A DNA stretch of 31,824 nt from JBBQUP01 sp038212305 (GCA_038212305.1 JBBQUP010000029.1:1-31824), one strand, 5' to 3'; positions 7,504 through 16,138 are shown, counted from the stretch's first letter. Notes: a model not told the origin generated them from the sequence alone. Translations and numbers: made by a program.

Positions 7504-9894
7504 TTAAAACTCAACAATTATTCCAATAGTAGGTAAAACTGTTCCCGATGTGGTTTTAAGTTCGTTTAAATTGTATCGTTGTTCCGATGCTGGAGCAGTG
7601 GGATTAACAATAACTAAATTACCCAATTCGTTGGTTTCGGGAAAGTATTTAGTTGCTTCGTCTGATTTTGAGTTATATAGATTCTGAATATCGATGTAAA
7701 TAGCTAGACTCCATTTCTTAAAGTAGTACGATTTATCAACCCGAATGTCTAATTGATGAAATGCTCCGAGTCGTAATGAGTTAAATGCATTGTAGTTAAG
7801 GTATTCACGACCATTTATATCCCAAGCTTCTTTTAAACTCGATTTGTTAATATCAGCTGGTGTATAGGGTAATCCACCTACATATCGCCATCTTCCGCCC
7901 AAATTCCAATTGTTTTTGAAGTTGCGATTAAATGTGAGGCTTACTAAATGTTTGCTATCCCAGCTTGAAGCAATGTGTTGATTGTTCCAATTGGTAAATT
8001 GGCTTTGGAATAGTGTATAGGCAAGAATAAGGTTGTTTTTAGTATTTTGATAGCGAATAAGAAACTCCAAACCAGAGGTTTTTCCAGACGAAGTTGGGAT
8101 GACTTCCTCGTCGCCAAATACACCAAAATCACCCCCTTTACTGGCTAAACTAACCGAATCGGTTAGGGATAATGAATAATTGTTATAATCCTTCATAAAC
8201 CCTTCGACACTTATTTTTAAATTGTTCGATGGCCTATATTCAATACCTGCCAAATAATGGTTTGCTGATATGTATTTGATACCATTGTTTTTGTTCACAT
8301 ATGAGTTATTAACCTGATAACCCAAAGTAGTATAGGCTGGTAATTGGTAATATTTTGCAGCCGATGTGTTGAAAAACCAGTTTTTTGCAAACGACCATGA
8401 AGCCGAAATTCTTGGACTTAGTTGATCTAATAAATTCGACATTTGAGATGAATATGAATTGGCATCCATTCTCACTCCAGCCGATAACTGAAGTTTGTCA
8501 TCTCCAAATTTTCGACTAACGTTTGCAAACGTGGCCCATTTATAAAACGATAAATCCGAATTTTTTGTTTTTTCTATGATTTGATCGTTTTCAAAAAGTT
8601 TATTGTATGAGTCATTTGTATAATTCGCTTGTTCAAAACCAATACCTGCATTTAAACTCCATAGTCCCATTTGAGATTGAATTTCTGATCGAAATTTATT
8701 TTCAATCTCCTGCGAATTGTATTTGTAGATTAAGTTTTGAGGGAGTTCGATATTGTCTTGATATTTATATGCCTCGTTATTCAAATGATTACGACTTAAA
8801 ATCGTAGTTACCACACTTTCGCTAAAAAAGTGCTTGTAAACTCCTCCTAAGGCATAATTCCATTGGTTGTTAACGGGTAAATAACTTAAAATATATTTCG
8901 ATTCCTCCGTTTCAGGAGCCGAGGTGTTAAGTTGGAATTGATCATATGCACCTAAGCCTATTAGGGTTAATTCATTTTTTTGATTAATTCGGGTTTTAGT
9001 TTTAAACTGAAAATCATTGTAGGTAGGTAAAAATGGCAGCTGGAGCTGCTTGAATAAGAATTGAAGGTAAGATCGTCGAATACTAGCGGTTAATCCAGTT
9101 TTTTTGGAGAGAGGCGCATTTGCTGAAAACGCTATGTCAGATGCTCCAATAGAGGCTTTATAACTCGCCTTATCTTTATTAGCATCAATCAATCGAAGGT
9201 CGAAAACAGAGCTGAGAGCATTCCCTCGTGATACAGGAAAAGCACCGGTATAAAAATCGGCCTCTCTTACAAAGTCAACATTTATTATTCCAACAGGACC
9301 TCCAGAGGCTCCTTGAGTGCTAAAGTGATTAAGAGTGGGGATTTCAACTCCTTCAACATAGAACTTATTTTCAGATGGGCCACCTCCGCGAACAATTAAA
9401 TCGTTTCGAAACGATTTAACACTTCCAACGCCAGGAAGGGACTGGAAAACTTTCGAAATGTCACGATTAGCGCCAGCACTACGTTCAATTAAATCAATAC
9501 CAATTCGTTGTAATCCTAGAGGGCTTTCGGGTTTGTTAGCAAAACGAGATGCATTAACAGTTATCTCTGTTAATGATTGATTAGCTGGACGCATCGATAA
9601 TGATATGCTGATAATGTGAACTTTCGACAAAGAAATGACCTCAGAAAGTAATGGGTCGTAACCTATTGATGAAAGTTGGATTTGAATAAAATCGCCCGAT
9701 AGATTATTAAATGTAAAACCCCCAAGCGTATCGGTTGTTGTTCCTATTTGAGAGTTATGAATTATTACATTCACAAATGGAAGTGGTTTATTTGACATTG
9801 CATCATAAACAGTTCCTTGTATTGAACTTGTTTGGCCTGCCATTTTTAGGGTAGCAACAAACATGAAAAAGCTAATTAAAAATGTATTTCTCAT
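7504..9894 (-). CDS. TonB-dependent outer-membrane receptor with carboxypeptidase-regulatory-like domain
   Basis: This 796-residue outer-membrane protein is predicted to take up a ligand using energy passed on by TonB. A signal peptide occupies about residues 1-20 (MRNTFLISFFMFVATLKMAG). A CarboxypepD_reg-like domain (about 24-105, beginning SIQGTVYDAMSNKPLPFVNV) precedes the plug domain (about 125-235, with ISKVFQSLPGV and DLIVRGGGPSENKFYVEGVE). The rest is a strand-rich barrel ending in Phe, as expected for BAM-dependent assembly. There is no SusD partner or SusD-like gene beside it, so it is not a SusCD glycan system; the ligand is unknown. The exbB-exbD-tonB operon about 5 kb away could supply energy. 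Confidence 0.93.
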   Translation of the reverse strand: MRNTFLISFFMFVATLKMAGQTSSIQGTVYDAMSNKPLPFVNVIIHNSQIGTTTDTLGGFTFNNLSGDFIQIQLSSIGYDPLLSEVISLSKVHIISISLSMRPANQSLTEITVNASRFANKPESPLGLQRIGIDLIERSAGANRDISKVFQSLPGVGSVKSFRNDLIVRGGGPSENKFYVEGVEIPTLNHFSTQGASGGPVGIINVDFVREADFYTGAFPVSRGNALSSVFDLRLIDANKDKASYKASIGASDIAFSANAPLSKKTGLTASIRRSYLQFLFKQLQLPFLPTYNDFQFKTKTRINQKNELTLIGLGAYDQFQLNTSAPETEESKYILSYLPVNNQWNYALGGVYKHFFSESVVTTILSRNHLNNEAYKYQDNIELPQNLIYKYNSQEIENKFRSEIQSQMGLWSLNAGIGFEQANYTNDSYNKLFENDQIIEKTKNSDLSFYKWATFANVSRKFGDDKLQLSAGVRMDANSYSSQMSNLLDQLSPRISASWSFAKNWFFNTSAAKYYQLPAYTTLGYQVNNSYVNKNNGIKYISANHYLAGIEYRPSNNLKISVEGFMKDYNNYSLSLTDSVSLASKGGDFGVFGDEEVIPTSSGKTSGLEFLIRYQNTKNNLILAYTLFQSQFTNWNNQHIASSWDSKHLVSLTFNRNFKNNWNLGGRWRYVGGLPYTPADINKSSLKEAWDINGREYLNYNAFNSLRLGAFHQLDIRVDKSYYFKKWSLAIYIDIQNLYNSKSDEATKYFPETNELGNLVIVNPTAPASEQRYNLNELKTTSGTVLPTIGIIVEF

Positions 9895-9995
9895 ACTATT
9901 TTAGAATCAATTTATATAATTATATAAAGAATATTAAACCGATTTTGTTCAATCTTATATCTGAAACGATAAACAATTAATTTCGATTTATGTCT

Positions 9996-10019
9996 TTTTT
10001 CGAATAAATATTCGAAAAA
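9996..10019. promoter_or_regulatory. Operator-like palindrome between divergent genes
   Basis: TTTTTCGAATA, a 2-nt centre AA, and TATTCGAAAAA form a perfect 11+11 inverted repeat. The 2-nt centre is too short for a terminator loop, so a dimeric DNA-binding protein site is the simpler reading. It lies about 100 bp from the receptor start and about 190 bp from the HNH gene start. Confidence 0.45.
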
Positions 10020-10087
10020 GTTATAGCGTTTTAAGCTTGTTCGATTAATTTTAACGATATTTAAGGGTGTTTACACTTGTTTTAAAA

Positions 10088-10118
10088 TTGTTATGTCTAT
10101 TAATATTATTTATATTTG
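10088..10118 (+). promoter_or_regulatory. Bacteroidota sigma-A-type promoter of the HNH gene
   Basis: TTG at 10088-10090 and TATATTTG at 10111-10118 are separated by 20 bases and fit the -33 TTTG / -7 TAnnTTTG pattern of this phylum. The predicted start near 10125 would leave a leader of about 80 nt to the ATG at 10207. Confidence 0.55.
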
Positions 10119-10206
10119 CTCATACTCTAGGGGTGTTATTTAATAATAGTTTTTATTCATCCAACTGGGTATTCGGTTATTATGAATCATGGTTTAAAAG
10201 AATAGA

Positions 10207-10764
10207 ATGATTATCAAAGAACGTAAATTAAGAAAAATCGAAGATGAGATTTGGAAAGAGATCACATTTACTGATAAAAAATATGAAATTAGTAATTATG
10301 GTCGAGTTAAAAGTTATTGTTACGACAAAGAAAATGGTAAAATTGTAAAGCCAGGAAATATTAAAGGTTTTTGCAATGTAAGCCTTAGGGTCGATGATAA
10401 GAAGCGCTCTTACTTAATTCATAAATTAACTGCCGAAATATTTATTCCAAAAGAATCAGATGAGCAAACTGTTGTTATTCATTTAGATTGGAATAAGCAA
10501 AACAACCACATTTCAAATTTGCAATGGGTAACACGAGATGAAAGTTATCGTAGAATGCATGATTTATTGCGCGATAATCGAAAAAAATCAGGCAAAGTTG
10601 TTACGAGTTCAAAGCTTAAGGCCGAAGATGTTAGTATATTAAAAGGAATGCTCGAGCGAGGCGTGAAACAAAACGTTATTGCCAAATTATTTCGAATTAG
10701 TGAAATGCAAGTAACCCGAATTAAACGCTGCGAAAACTGGGCAGAAGTAGAAGCATCTAAGTAG
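10207..10764 (+). CDS. NUMOD4-HNH protein with C-terminal helix-turn-helix
   Basis: This 185-residue protein has three parts. Residues about 14-60 match the NUMOD4 pattern (IWKEI followed by YEISNYGRVKS), which in homing nucleases helps DNA recognition. Residues about 76-117 are an HNH_3-type nuclease core (HKLTAEIFIP, then VIHLDWNKQNNHISNLQWVT) with the HxD and NN residues retained. Residues about 128-178 look like a helix-turn-helix (LKAEDVSILKGML, then QNVIAKLFRISEMQVTRIKR). Such proteins are usually free-standing homing or phage nucleases. Here there is no intron, intein or phage gene nearby, and the gene has its own promoter and terminator. It could be an immobile homing nuclease or a domesticated DNA-binding regulator. 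Domain calls are strong and the role is unknown. Confidence 0.85.
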   Translation: MIIKERKLRKIEDEIWKEITFTDKKYEISNYGRVKSYCYDKENGKIVKPGNIKGFCNVSLRVDDKKRSYLIHKLTAEIFIPKESDEQTVVIHLDWNKQNNHISNLQWVTRDESYRRMHDLLRDNRKKSGKVVTSSKLKAEDVSILKGMLERGVKQNVIAKLFRISEMQVTRIKRCENWAEVEASK

Positions 10765-10897
10765 GAAGAATAATAGATATTAGACAGATATAGAAGATAT
10801 TTTAGATAATTCCGGATGATGAACATTCTATTTTTATCTTCTCTCTATTTCTATAATCTAATAATCTAGACATCTATAAAATTTAAACAGCTTCTAA

Positions 10898-10945
10898 ATA
10901 ACATCCCTGAATTGGAATTTTTTTAATTCAGGGATGTTATTTTAT
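10898..10945 (+). terminator. Intrinsic terminator of the HNH gene
   Basis: A perfect 16-bp stem (ATAACATCCCTGAATT 10898-10913 with its complement at 10925-10940), an 11-nt loop and a trailing T-rich stretch. It isolates the HNH gene from the ClC gene. Confidence 0.88.
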
Positions 10946-11068
10946 TTATAACAAGTGGCTAATAACTTTTACTGCGTTATTGTTTTTTGAGTATTATTTA
11001 ATTCAGGATTTGGTGAATTTGATCTCATAGAAATATCCGTTTTATTCAACTCATCAGATTAAAAGTAT

Positions 11069-11076
11069 TACTTTTG
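11069..11076 (+). promoter_or_regulatory. -7 box close to the ClC start codon
   Basis: TACTTTTG matches TAnnTTTG. Its predicted transcription start falls at about 11082-11084, on or next to the ATG at 11084, so the mRNA would be leaderless or nearly so. No clear -33 element is visible. Confidence 0.35.
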
Positions 11077-11083
11077 TGGCATT

Positions 11084-12862
11084 ATGATTAAGGCATCTAA
11101 ACTGTTTACAAGAATTTTATTATGGCGTGCCCGTCATATAAGTCAAAGCCAGTTTATTCTTATTTTAGCTTTACTTATTGGTATGGGAAGTGGATTATCG
11201 GCAGTGCTTCTTAAAAATACCATTCACTTAGTGCGCAGATTGGTTATGGATCGGCAAGAAACGACAGACCATAACTTTTTACTCCTTGTTTTACCAATGA
11301 TCGGGATTTTAATTACCATTCTAATCGTTAAGTATTTGGTAAAAGATAGTTTGTCGCATGGTATTAGTCAGGTGCTGTATTCTATTTCAAAAAGTGGGGG
11401 TCATATAAAGCCTCATCATACTTTTTCATCCATGATTGCAAGTACATTTACCATTGCATTTGGAGGATCAGTTGGAGCTGAAGCACCTATTGTATTAACT
11501 GGATCAGCTATTGGTTCAAACTTAGGTCGATGGTTTCGTTTAAACCATAAAACCATAACGTTATTAATTGGATGTGGTTCTGCTGGAGCAATTGGAGGTA
11601 TTTTTCAGGCACCAATTGCAGGAGTTATTTTTACGCTTGAGGTTCTCATGCTTGAATTAACAACCATATCAATAGCACCTTTACTTATTGCAGCCATATC
11701 AGGAACAACGGTATCTTACTTCTTACTGGGTCACGATGCAGAATTCTCATTTCATCTGCAAGCACCTTTTGATTTGAGTAATTTACCATTTTATGTCATA
11801 CTGGGTGTTTTGGGAGGTTTTGTTTCGTTATATTTTAACCGGGGTGTTGGATATTTAGAACAAAAGTTCGCTAAAATTTCAAATGACTATGTTCGTTGGT
11901 TAATAGGCGGATCCATATTAAGCTTTTTAATTTTCATATTCCCTCCTTTATATGGTGAAGGTTATCCTACCATTCGTTTTTTGTTGGAAAATAACATGGA
12001 TAGCTTTTTCCAGGATAGTTTGTTTTTTAATTTTAAAGATAGTCCATTAGTAATCCCTCTGTTTTGCGGATTGCTAATTATTTTTAAAGTTGTTGCAACT
12101 GCTTCTACTAATGGAGCAGGTGGAGTGGGCGGGGTTTTTGCACCATCGTTATTTTTAGGAGGTGTAACGGGCTATTTCATGGCAGCTTTTATTAATAGTT
12201 TTGGGTGGGTGCATTTGCCCGAAGGACATTTCGCCTTAACAGGTATGGCAGCACTTATGGCAGGTATTATGCATGCCCCATTGACAGCCATATTTTTAAT
12301 TGCTGAGATAACAAATGGTTATAGTTTATTCATTCCTTTAATGATTACAGCAACTATTTCGTATGTAACCATAAAAAAATTCGATAAGCACAATATTTAC
12401 ACCAAGCGTTTGGCACAAAGGGGTGAATTATTAACTCATCATAAGGATAAAACAGTTTTGACGCTTATGAAATTGAGTAAGGTGATTGAAACAGACTTTC
12501 ATTCTGTTGAATCGAATATGAAATTGGGTGATTTGGTTAAGATAATAAGTCAATCCCGACGAAACATATTTCCCGTAATTAATAAGCAAAATGAGCTAAT
12601 TGGTGTTGTGTTGCTCGATGACATTAGAGAGTTTATGTTTAATCAATCTTTGTATCAATCAACTACTGTTTTAGATATCATGAACGTGCCGCCTGGATTT
12701 ATTAATATCGAAGATAATATGGATAAGGTTATGAATTTATTTGAAGATACTGGAGCTTGGAATTTGCCTGTTCTCGAAGGAGGCAAATACCTTGGATTCG
12801 TCTCGAAATCAAAAATATTTTCAGCCTATCGTAAAGTTTTAATTCATTACTCTGACGAATAG
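11084..12862 (+). CDS. ClC-family chloride channel/transporter with C-terminal CBS domains
   Basis: This 592-residue inner-membrane protein has a ClC core (about residues 20-430) and a cytoplasmic pair of CBS domains (about 450-585). Selectivity-filter blocks are recognisable: DSLSHGISQ at 88-96 in the position of GSGIP, GGSVGAEAP with the gating Glu133, GGVGGVFAPSLFLGG (GxFxP), and a Tyr in the GYSLFIPL segment. After PIAGVIFTLEV the residue aligned with the proton-coupling glutamate of E. coli ClC-ec1 (Glu203) is Val187, as in the fluoride-type and channel-type ClCs. The protein may thus be uncoupled from protons. CBS domains usually bind adenine nucleotides and gate transport. It stands alone between terminator-bounded genes. 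Confidence 0.93.
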   Translation: MIKASKLFTRILLWRARHISQSQFILILALLIGMGSGLSAVLLKNTIHLVRRLVMDRQETTDHNFLLLVLPMIGILITILIVKYLVKDSLSHGISQVLYSISKSGGHIKPHHTFSSMIASTFTIAFGGSVGAEAPIVLTGSAIGSNLGRWFRLNHKTITLLIGCGSAGAIGGIFQAPIAGVIFTLEVLMLELTTISIAPLLIAAISGTTVSYFLLGHDAEFSFHLQAPFDLSNLPFYVILGVLGGFVSLYFNRGVGYLEQKFAKISNDYVRWLIGGSILSFLIFIFPPLYGEGYPTIRFLLENNMDSFFQDSLFFNFKDSPLVIPLFCGLLIIFKVVATASTNGAGGVGGVFAPSLFLGGVTGYFMAAFINSFGWVHLPEGHFALTGMAALMAGIMHAPLTAIFLIAEITNGYSLFIPLMITATISYVTIKKFDKHNIYTKRLAQRGELLTHHKDKTVLTLMKLSKVIETDFHSVESNMKLGDLVKIISQSRRNIFPVINKQNELIGVVLLDDIREFMFNQSLYQSTTVLDIMNVPPGFINIEDNMDKVMNLFEDTGAWNLPVLEGGKYLGFVSKSKIFSAYRKVLIHYSDE

Positions 12863-13030
12863 AAATTGATTTAGAGCGAATGATATATTTTATTTGAATT
12901 CAATTTTTTAAGCCCTTTATTTGAAATTATATTTTAGAATAAACTATTTTTGAAAATTATTTTTTTTAAAGCATGGCATTTTATTTTTCGATATTGAAAT
13001 TCTCTGAAAAATCAAAATAATATACATCTA

Positions 13031-14311
13031 ATGAAAAGAGACGACAAAATTTTTGAACTCATTCAACTTGAGCAAAAACGCCAATTGGTTGGCATAGAGC
13101 TTATTGCATCCGAAAACTTTGTGAGTGAACAGGTTATGGAAGCAATGGGATCGTGTTTAACTAATAAATACGCTGAAGGATTACCTGGAGCTCGCTATTA
13201 TGGCGGTTGTCAAGTTGTTGATCAGTCCGAAAATTTGGCTATTGATAGAATAAAAGAACTTTTTAATGCTGAATGGGCAAATGTTCAACCCCACAGTGGT
13301 GCTCAAGCGAATATGGCTGTGTTAATGACTGTTTTGGAGCCGGGCGATAAATTTTTAGGCTTAGATTTATCTCACGGAGGTCACCTTTCACATGGATCAC
13401 CTGTTAATAGTTCAGGAACTCTTTACCAACCAATTGCTTATACCGTTAAGGAAGATTCAGGCTTGGTTGATTATGATATGATGGAGGCTCTGGCTCTTGA
13501 GCACAAACCAAAGTTGATAATTGGTGGTGCATCAGCCTATTCACGCGATTGGGATTATGCTCGCATGCGTGCTATTGCCGATAAAATTGGAGCATTGTTA
13601 ATGATTGATATGGCTCACCCAGCTGGTTTAATTGCTGCAGGATTATTAAAAAATCCTTGTGAATATGCGCATATTGTTACATCAACAACCCATAAAACAT
13701 TACGTGGACCTCGAGGTGGTGTTATTATAATGGGTAAAGATTTTGATAATCCATTTGGACGAACAACCAAAAAAGGTGAAATCCGAAAAATGTCATCATT
13801 GCTTGACTCTGCTGTATTTCCTGGAATTCAGGGCGGTCCTTTGGAGCATGTTATTGCAGCAAAAGCAGTCTCGTTTTTTGAGGCGCTTCAACCCGAATAC
13901 AAGACTTATCAGAAACAAGTTAAATTAAATGCAAGTGCTATGGCTGAGTCATTTACTACCAGAGGATATAAGGTCATCTCAGGTGGAACTGACAATCACT
14001 CAATGTTAATTGATTTGCGCAGTAAGTTTCCTGAATTAACTGGTAAGGTTGCTGAAAACACATTGGTATTAGCTGACATTACCATTAATAAAAACATGGT
14101 TCCTTACGATAGTCGTACACCATTTACAACATCTGGAATTCGTGTTGGAACTCCTGCAATTACTACCCGAGGTATAAAAGAAGCTCATATTGACCCAATT
14201 GTTGGAATGATTGATGAAGTATTGTCAAACGTTGGAAATGAGGCTGTTTATAAATCAGTAATGAAACGGGTGAATGAAATGATGGAGCAATTCCCTCTCT
14301 TTGCTTATTAA
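13031..14311 (+). CDS. glyA: Serine hydroxymethyltransferase
   Basis: This PLP enzyme converts serine and tetrahydrofolate to glycine and methylene-tetrahydrofolate, the main cellular source of one-carbon units. The 426 residues cover the normal length. The PLP lysine is Lys222 in THKTLRGPRGG. Other family blocks are IELIASENFVS, NKYAEGLPGARYYGG, VQPHSGAQANMAV, DMAHPAGLIAAG, FPGIQGGPLEH, and the late TPFTTSGIRVGTPAITTRG. It starts at the first ATG after an A/T-rich leader with no purine or glycine riboswitch that I could see. A strong terminator follows. Confidence 0.98.
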   Translation: MKRDDKIFELIQLEQKRQLVGIELIASENFVSEQVMEAMGSCLTNKYAEGLPGARYYGGCQVVDQSENLAIDRIKELFNAEWANVQPHSGAQANMAVLMTVLEPGDKFLGLDLSHGGHLSHGSPVNSSGTLYQPIAYTVKEDSGLVDYDMMEALALEHKPKLIIGGASAYSRDWDYARMRAIADKIGALLMIDMAHPAGLIAAGLLKNPCEYAHIVTSTTHKTLRGPRGGVIIMGKDFDNPFGRTTKKGEIRKMSSLLDSAVFPGIQGGPLEHVIAAKAVSFFEALQPEYKTYQKQVKLNASAMAESFTTRGYKVISGGTDNHSMLIDLRSKFPELTGKVAENTLVLADITINKNMVPYDSRTPFTTSGIRVGTPAITTRGIKEAHIDPIVGMIDEVLSNVGNEAVYKSVMKRVNEMMEQFPLFAY

Positions 14312-14334
14312 TATTAAAATATTTCGATAATTTT

Positions 14335-14360
14335 AAAGGTGGATTTCTCCACCTTTTTTT
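14335..14360 (+). terminator. Intrinsic terminator of glyA
   Basis: AAAGGTGGA (14335-14343), loop TTTC, TCCACCTTT (14348-14356) and a continuing T-run. It ends only a few bases before the permease ATG at 14366, which rules out the upstream in-frame ATG at 14339 as that gene's start. Confidence 0.92.
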
Positions 14361-14365
14361 ATTCC

Positions 14366-15139
14366 ATGGAACTACTGAATTATTTTTTGCTTGTTTTTGC
14401 CGGGTTTTTTGCCGGATTTATAAATACATTGGCAGGTAGTGGATCACTTATAACATTGCCATTGTTAATGTTTTTAGGATTATCGGCACACGATGCCAAT
14501 GGCACTAATCGGATAGGGATTTTAGTTCAAAGCTTGGTGGCTGTTCGAAATTTTAAAAAGGATAAAACTTTTGTTGCTTCGCATGAAACTAATTTGGTTA
14601 TCCCAACTGTTTTAGGTGCAATTGTGGGAGCATTGATTGCCATATCGATTAGTGAAAAATACATGCGACTTGCAATTGGGTTGCTCTTAGTTTTTATGTT
14701 TTTTGTTGTTTTATTAAAACCCGAAAAGTGGTTAAAAGAGAAATCGCTAATTGGTAAAGCTGCATCCACTCCTTTGAGAATAGTCACTTTTTTTGGAATT
14801 GGCTTATATGGAGGATTTATTCAAGCAGGAGTTGGTTTATTTATGTTGGCAGGAATGGTGTTGGGAGCCGGTTATCATTTAATTCGTGCTAATGCCGCAA
14901 AATCGCTCATAACACTTTATTTAACAATAGTTGCACTAATAATTTTCTTTTATTCAGGTCAAGTGAATTTGATTTATGGACTTGTCCTGTCGATAGGCAA
15001 TGGAATTGGTGCTTATGTGGCCTCGAAAAATGCATCCCGCATAGGCACTAAATACATATGGTACTTGTTATTAACCACCACATTAATTGCTGGGTTAAAG
15101 GTGTTAGGTGTCTTAAGTTGGTTAATCGATTTAATGTAA
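14366..15139 (+). CDS. TauE/SafE (TSUP) family membrane permease
   Basis: This protein of about 257 residues has roughly eight hydrophobic segments and the twofold-repeated TSUP signature: FAGFINTLAGSGSLITLPLL near the N-terminus and a related GLYGGFIQAGVGLFMLAGM in the second half. TSUP proteins export sulfite, sulfoacetate or related small anions, or take up sulfur compounds; the substrate here is unknown. An in-frame ATG at 14339 lies inside the glyA terminator stem and its extra residues are unlike a TSUP N-terminus, so I start at 14366 (MELLNYFLL). There is no obvious promoter between the terminator and the start, so it probably depends on read-through of the glyA terminator. The next gene is convergent. 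Confidence 0.9.
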   Translation: MELLNYFLLVFAGFFAGFINTLAGSGSLITLPLLMFLGLSAHDANGTNRIGILVQSLVAVRNFKKDKTFVASHETNLVIPTVLGAIVGALIAISISEKYMRLAIGLLLVFMFFVVLLKPEKWLKEKSLIGKAASTPLRIVTFFGIGLYGGFIQAGVGLFMLAGMVLGAGYHLIRANAAKSLITLYLTIVALIIFFYSGQVNLIYGLVLSIGNGIGAYVASKNASRIGTKYIWYLLLTTTLIAGLKVLGVLSWLIDLM

Positions 15140-15154
15140 GGATGTTGCAGTGTT

Positions 15155-15270
15155 AATTAGTGCCTGCGCGAAAACTACATTTTTCACAGTCTTTGATAAG
15201 AAAGCTTCAACGACATGGTTTTCAAAATGAGAATAACGCAGTATTTAGAGTTTTCTTGCAAAGACTAATT
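15155..15270 (-). repeat. Dispersed repeat element, copy A (short form)
   Basis: On the minus strand its first 45 bases (15267-15223, starting TAGTCTTTGC) match copy B at 25005-25049 at 42 of 45 positions. The far ends also match (AGTTTTC followed by TTGC or CGCGC). Compared with copy B it lacks about 35 bases in the middle. Its two ends form an imperfect inverted repeat of about 24 nt, AATTAG...GCGCGAAAACT against AATTAG...GCAAGAAAACT. The outer AATTAG supplies the last Asn codon and the TAG stop of the tonB gene. Confidence 0.85.
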
Positions 15271-16134
15271 AAGCACAAAATGATAGGTAATGGTTCCTTT
15301 TTGAAAGGACGGAGCATTACTATCAGAATTAAATCGAGCTTTCATAGCAGCTTCGCGGGCTACTTTCCATAAATACGAGTTTTGAGTTGTGGTTCCTCGT
15401 AAAACAGGTGTTGCATTAGTTACTCTACCTTCTTTATCAACTGTAATCTCAATCACAACAATTCCTTCTTCCTGAATACCATATTCGGGTTGAGGTAATG
15501 ATCCCGAAAGCGAACGACCAGATAAGCTATAACCGCTACCTTTTGTGCCTTGACCAGATCCGGTTCTGTTTTTTGAGTTGGGATCACCTGTTACATAACC
15601 CTGATTTCCTGAACCACCTGTTTCTCCTTCGGAGGTGCTTGACCCTGTGCCTTTGCCTCCAAATGCATTTTTAACTTTATTTCTAGCTTCTGCGGCTTGA
15701 CGAGCTAATTCTTCTTGTTTTTGTTTTTCAGCTTCTTCGGCTTCTTTTTTAACTTTTTCAGCAGCCAATTGTTTCTGTTTTTCTACCTCAATTTTCTTTT
15801 TTACTATTTTATCTGCTTCTATTTTTTTCTTTTTCTCTTCTTTTAGTGCAGCAGCTTCTTCGAAATCTTGAGTGTTAATGGCTTCCTTTGAAGCGGCAGT
15901 TTTTACTGGAGGCGCTTTCACTGGTGGAGGAGGAGTAACTTTAATCGCTTGTTCGGCTTGCGATTCTTTGGGTTCTTCCAAACCTTGACCCGTTTCGGCA
16001 TCACCAAAATTAACCAATAGTCCTTCTTCTTCCTGAGGTATCATGCTTAACCCAAAGAAAATTAACAGCAACACAATAATTGCATGAAACAGAATTGTTC
16101 CTATCAGACCATATTTTTTGTACTTATCCTCCAT
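15265..16134 (-). CDS. tonB: TonB-family energy transducer
   Basis: This 289-residue protein links the inner-membrane ExbBD motor to outer-membrane receptors. After a short cytoplasmic end comes one transmembrane anchor (about residues 10-31, ILFHAIIVLLLIFFGL). A Pro-rich stretch (TPPPPVKAPPVK at about 67-78) follows, then a long Lys/Glu/Ala coiled coil (about 90-155), a Gly/Ser-rich linker, and the C-terminal TonB domain (EEGIVVIEITVDKEGRV to the end, FVLN). The coiled coil plus Gly-rich linker resembles TolA-like spacers and may help span the periplasm. It is the third gene of exbB-exbD-tonB, 4 bases after exbD. Its stop codon lies in the end of a dispersed repeat. Confidence 0.9.
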   Translation of the reverse strand: MEDKYKKYGLIGTILFHAIIVLLLIFFGLSMIPQEEEGLLVNFGDAETGQGLEEPKESQAEQAIKVTPPPPVKAPPVKTAASKEAINTQDFEEAAALKEEKKKKIEADKIVKKKIEVEKQKQLAAEKVKKEAEEAEKQKQEELARQAAEARNKVKNAFGGKGTGSSTSEGETGGSGNQGYVTGDPNSKNRTGSGQGTKGSGYSLSGRSLSGSLPQPEYGIQEEGIVVIEITVDKEGRVTNATPVLRGTTTQNSYLWKVAREAAMKARFNSDSNAPSFQKGTITYHFVLN

Positions 16135-16138
16135 TTTT

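Larger units (their letters stand above)
9895..10206. other. Divergent regulatory region of 312 bp
   Basis: This very A+T-rich region separates the receptor gene (minus) from the NUMOD4-HNH gene (plus). It holds a 24-bp near-perfect palindrome at 9996-10019 and a well-formed Bacteroidota promoter at 10088-10118. No gene is visible. Confidence 0.6.
10765..11083. other. Intergenic region of 319 bp between the HNH and ClC genes
   Basis: No gene is seen. The first half (about 10772-10866) is an imperfect A/T-rich inverted repeat whose clearest part is AGAAGATA (10792-10799) against TATCTTCT (10835-10842). A strong terminator follows at 10898-10945. A TACTTTTG box at 11069-11076 lies just before the ClC start. 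Confidence 0.5.

Noticed and set aside
7504..9894. SusC-type assignment for the TonB-dependent receptor
   Set aside because: No SusD partner is adjacent, and at 796 residues it is shorter than typical SusC proteins of about 1,000 residues.
15160..15372. Plus-strand ORF of 70 codons after the permease gene
   Set aside because: Its first part is the dispersed repeat and the rest lies antisense to tonB. A similar peptide (QNENNxVFxVFxQRL) appears from copy B, but this reflects repeat similarity, not protein conservation.
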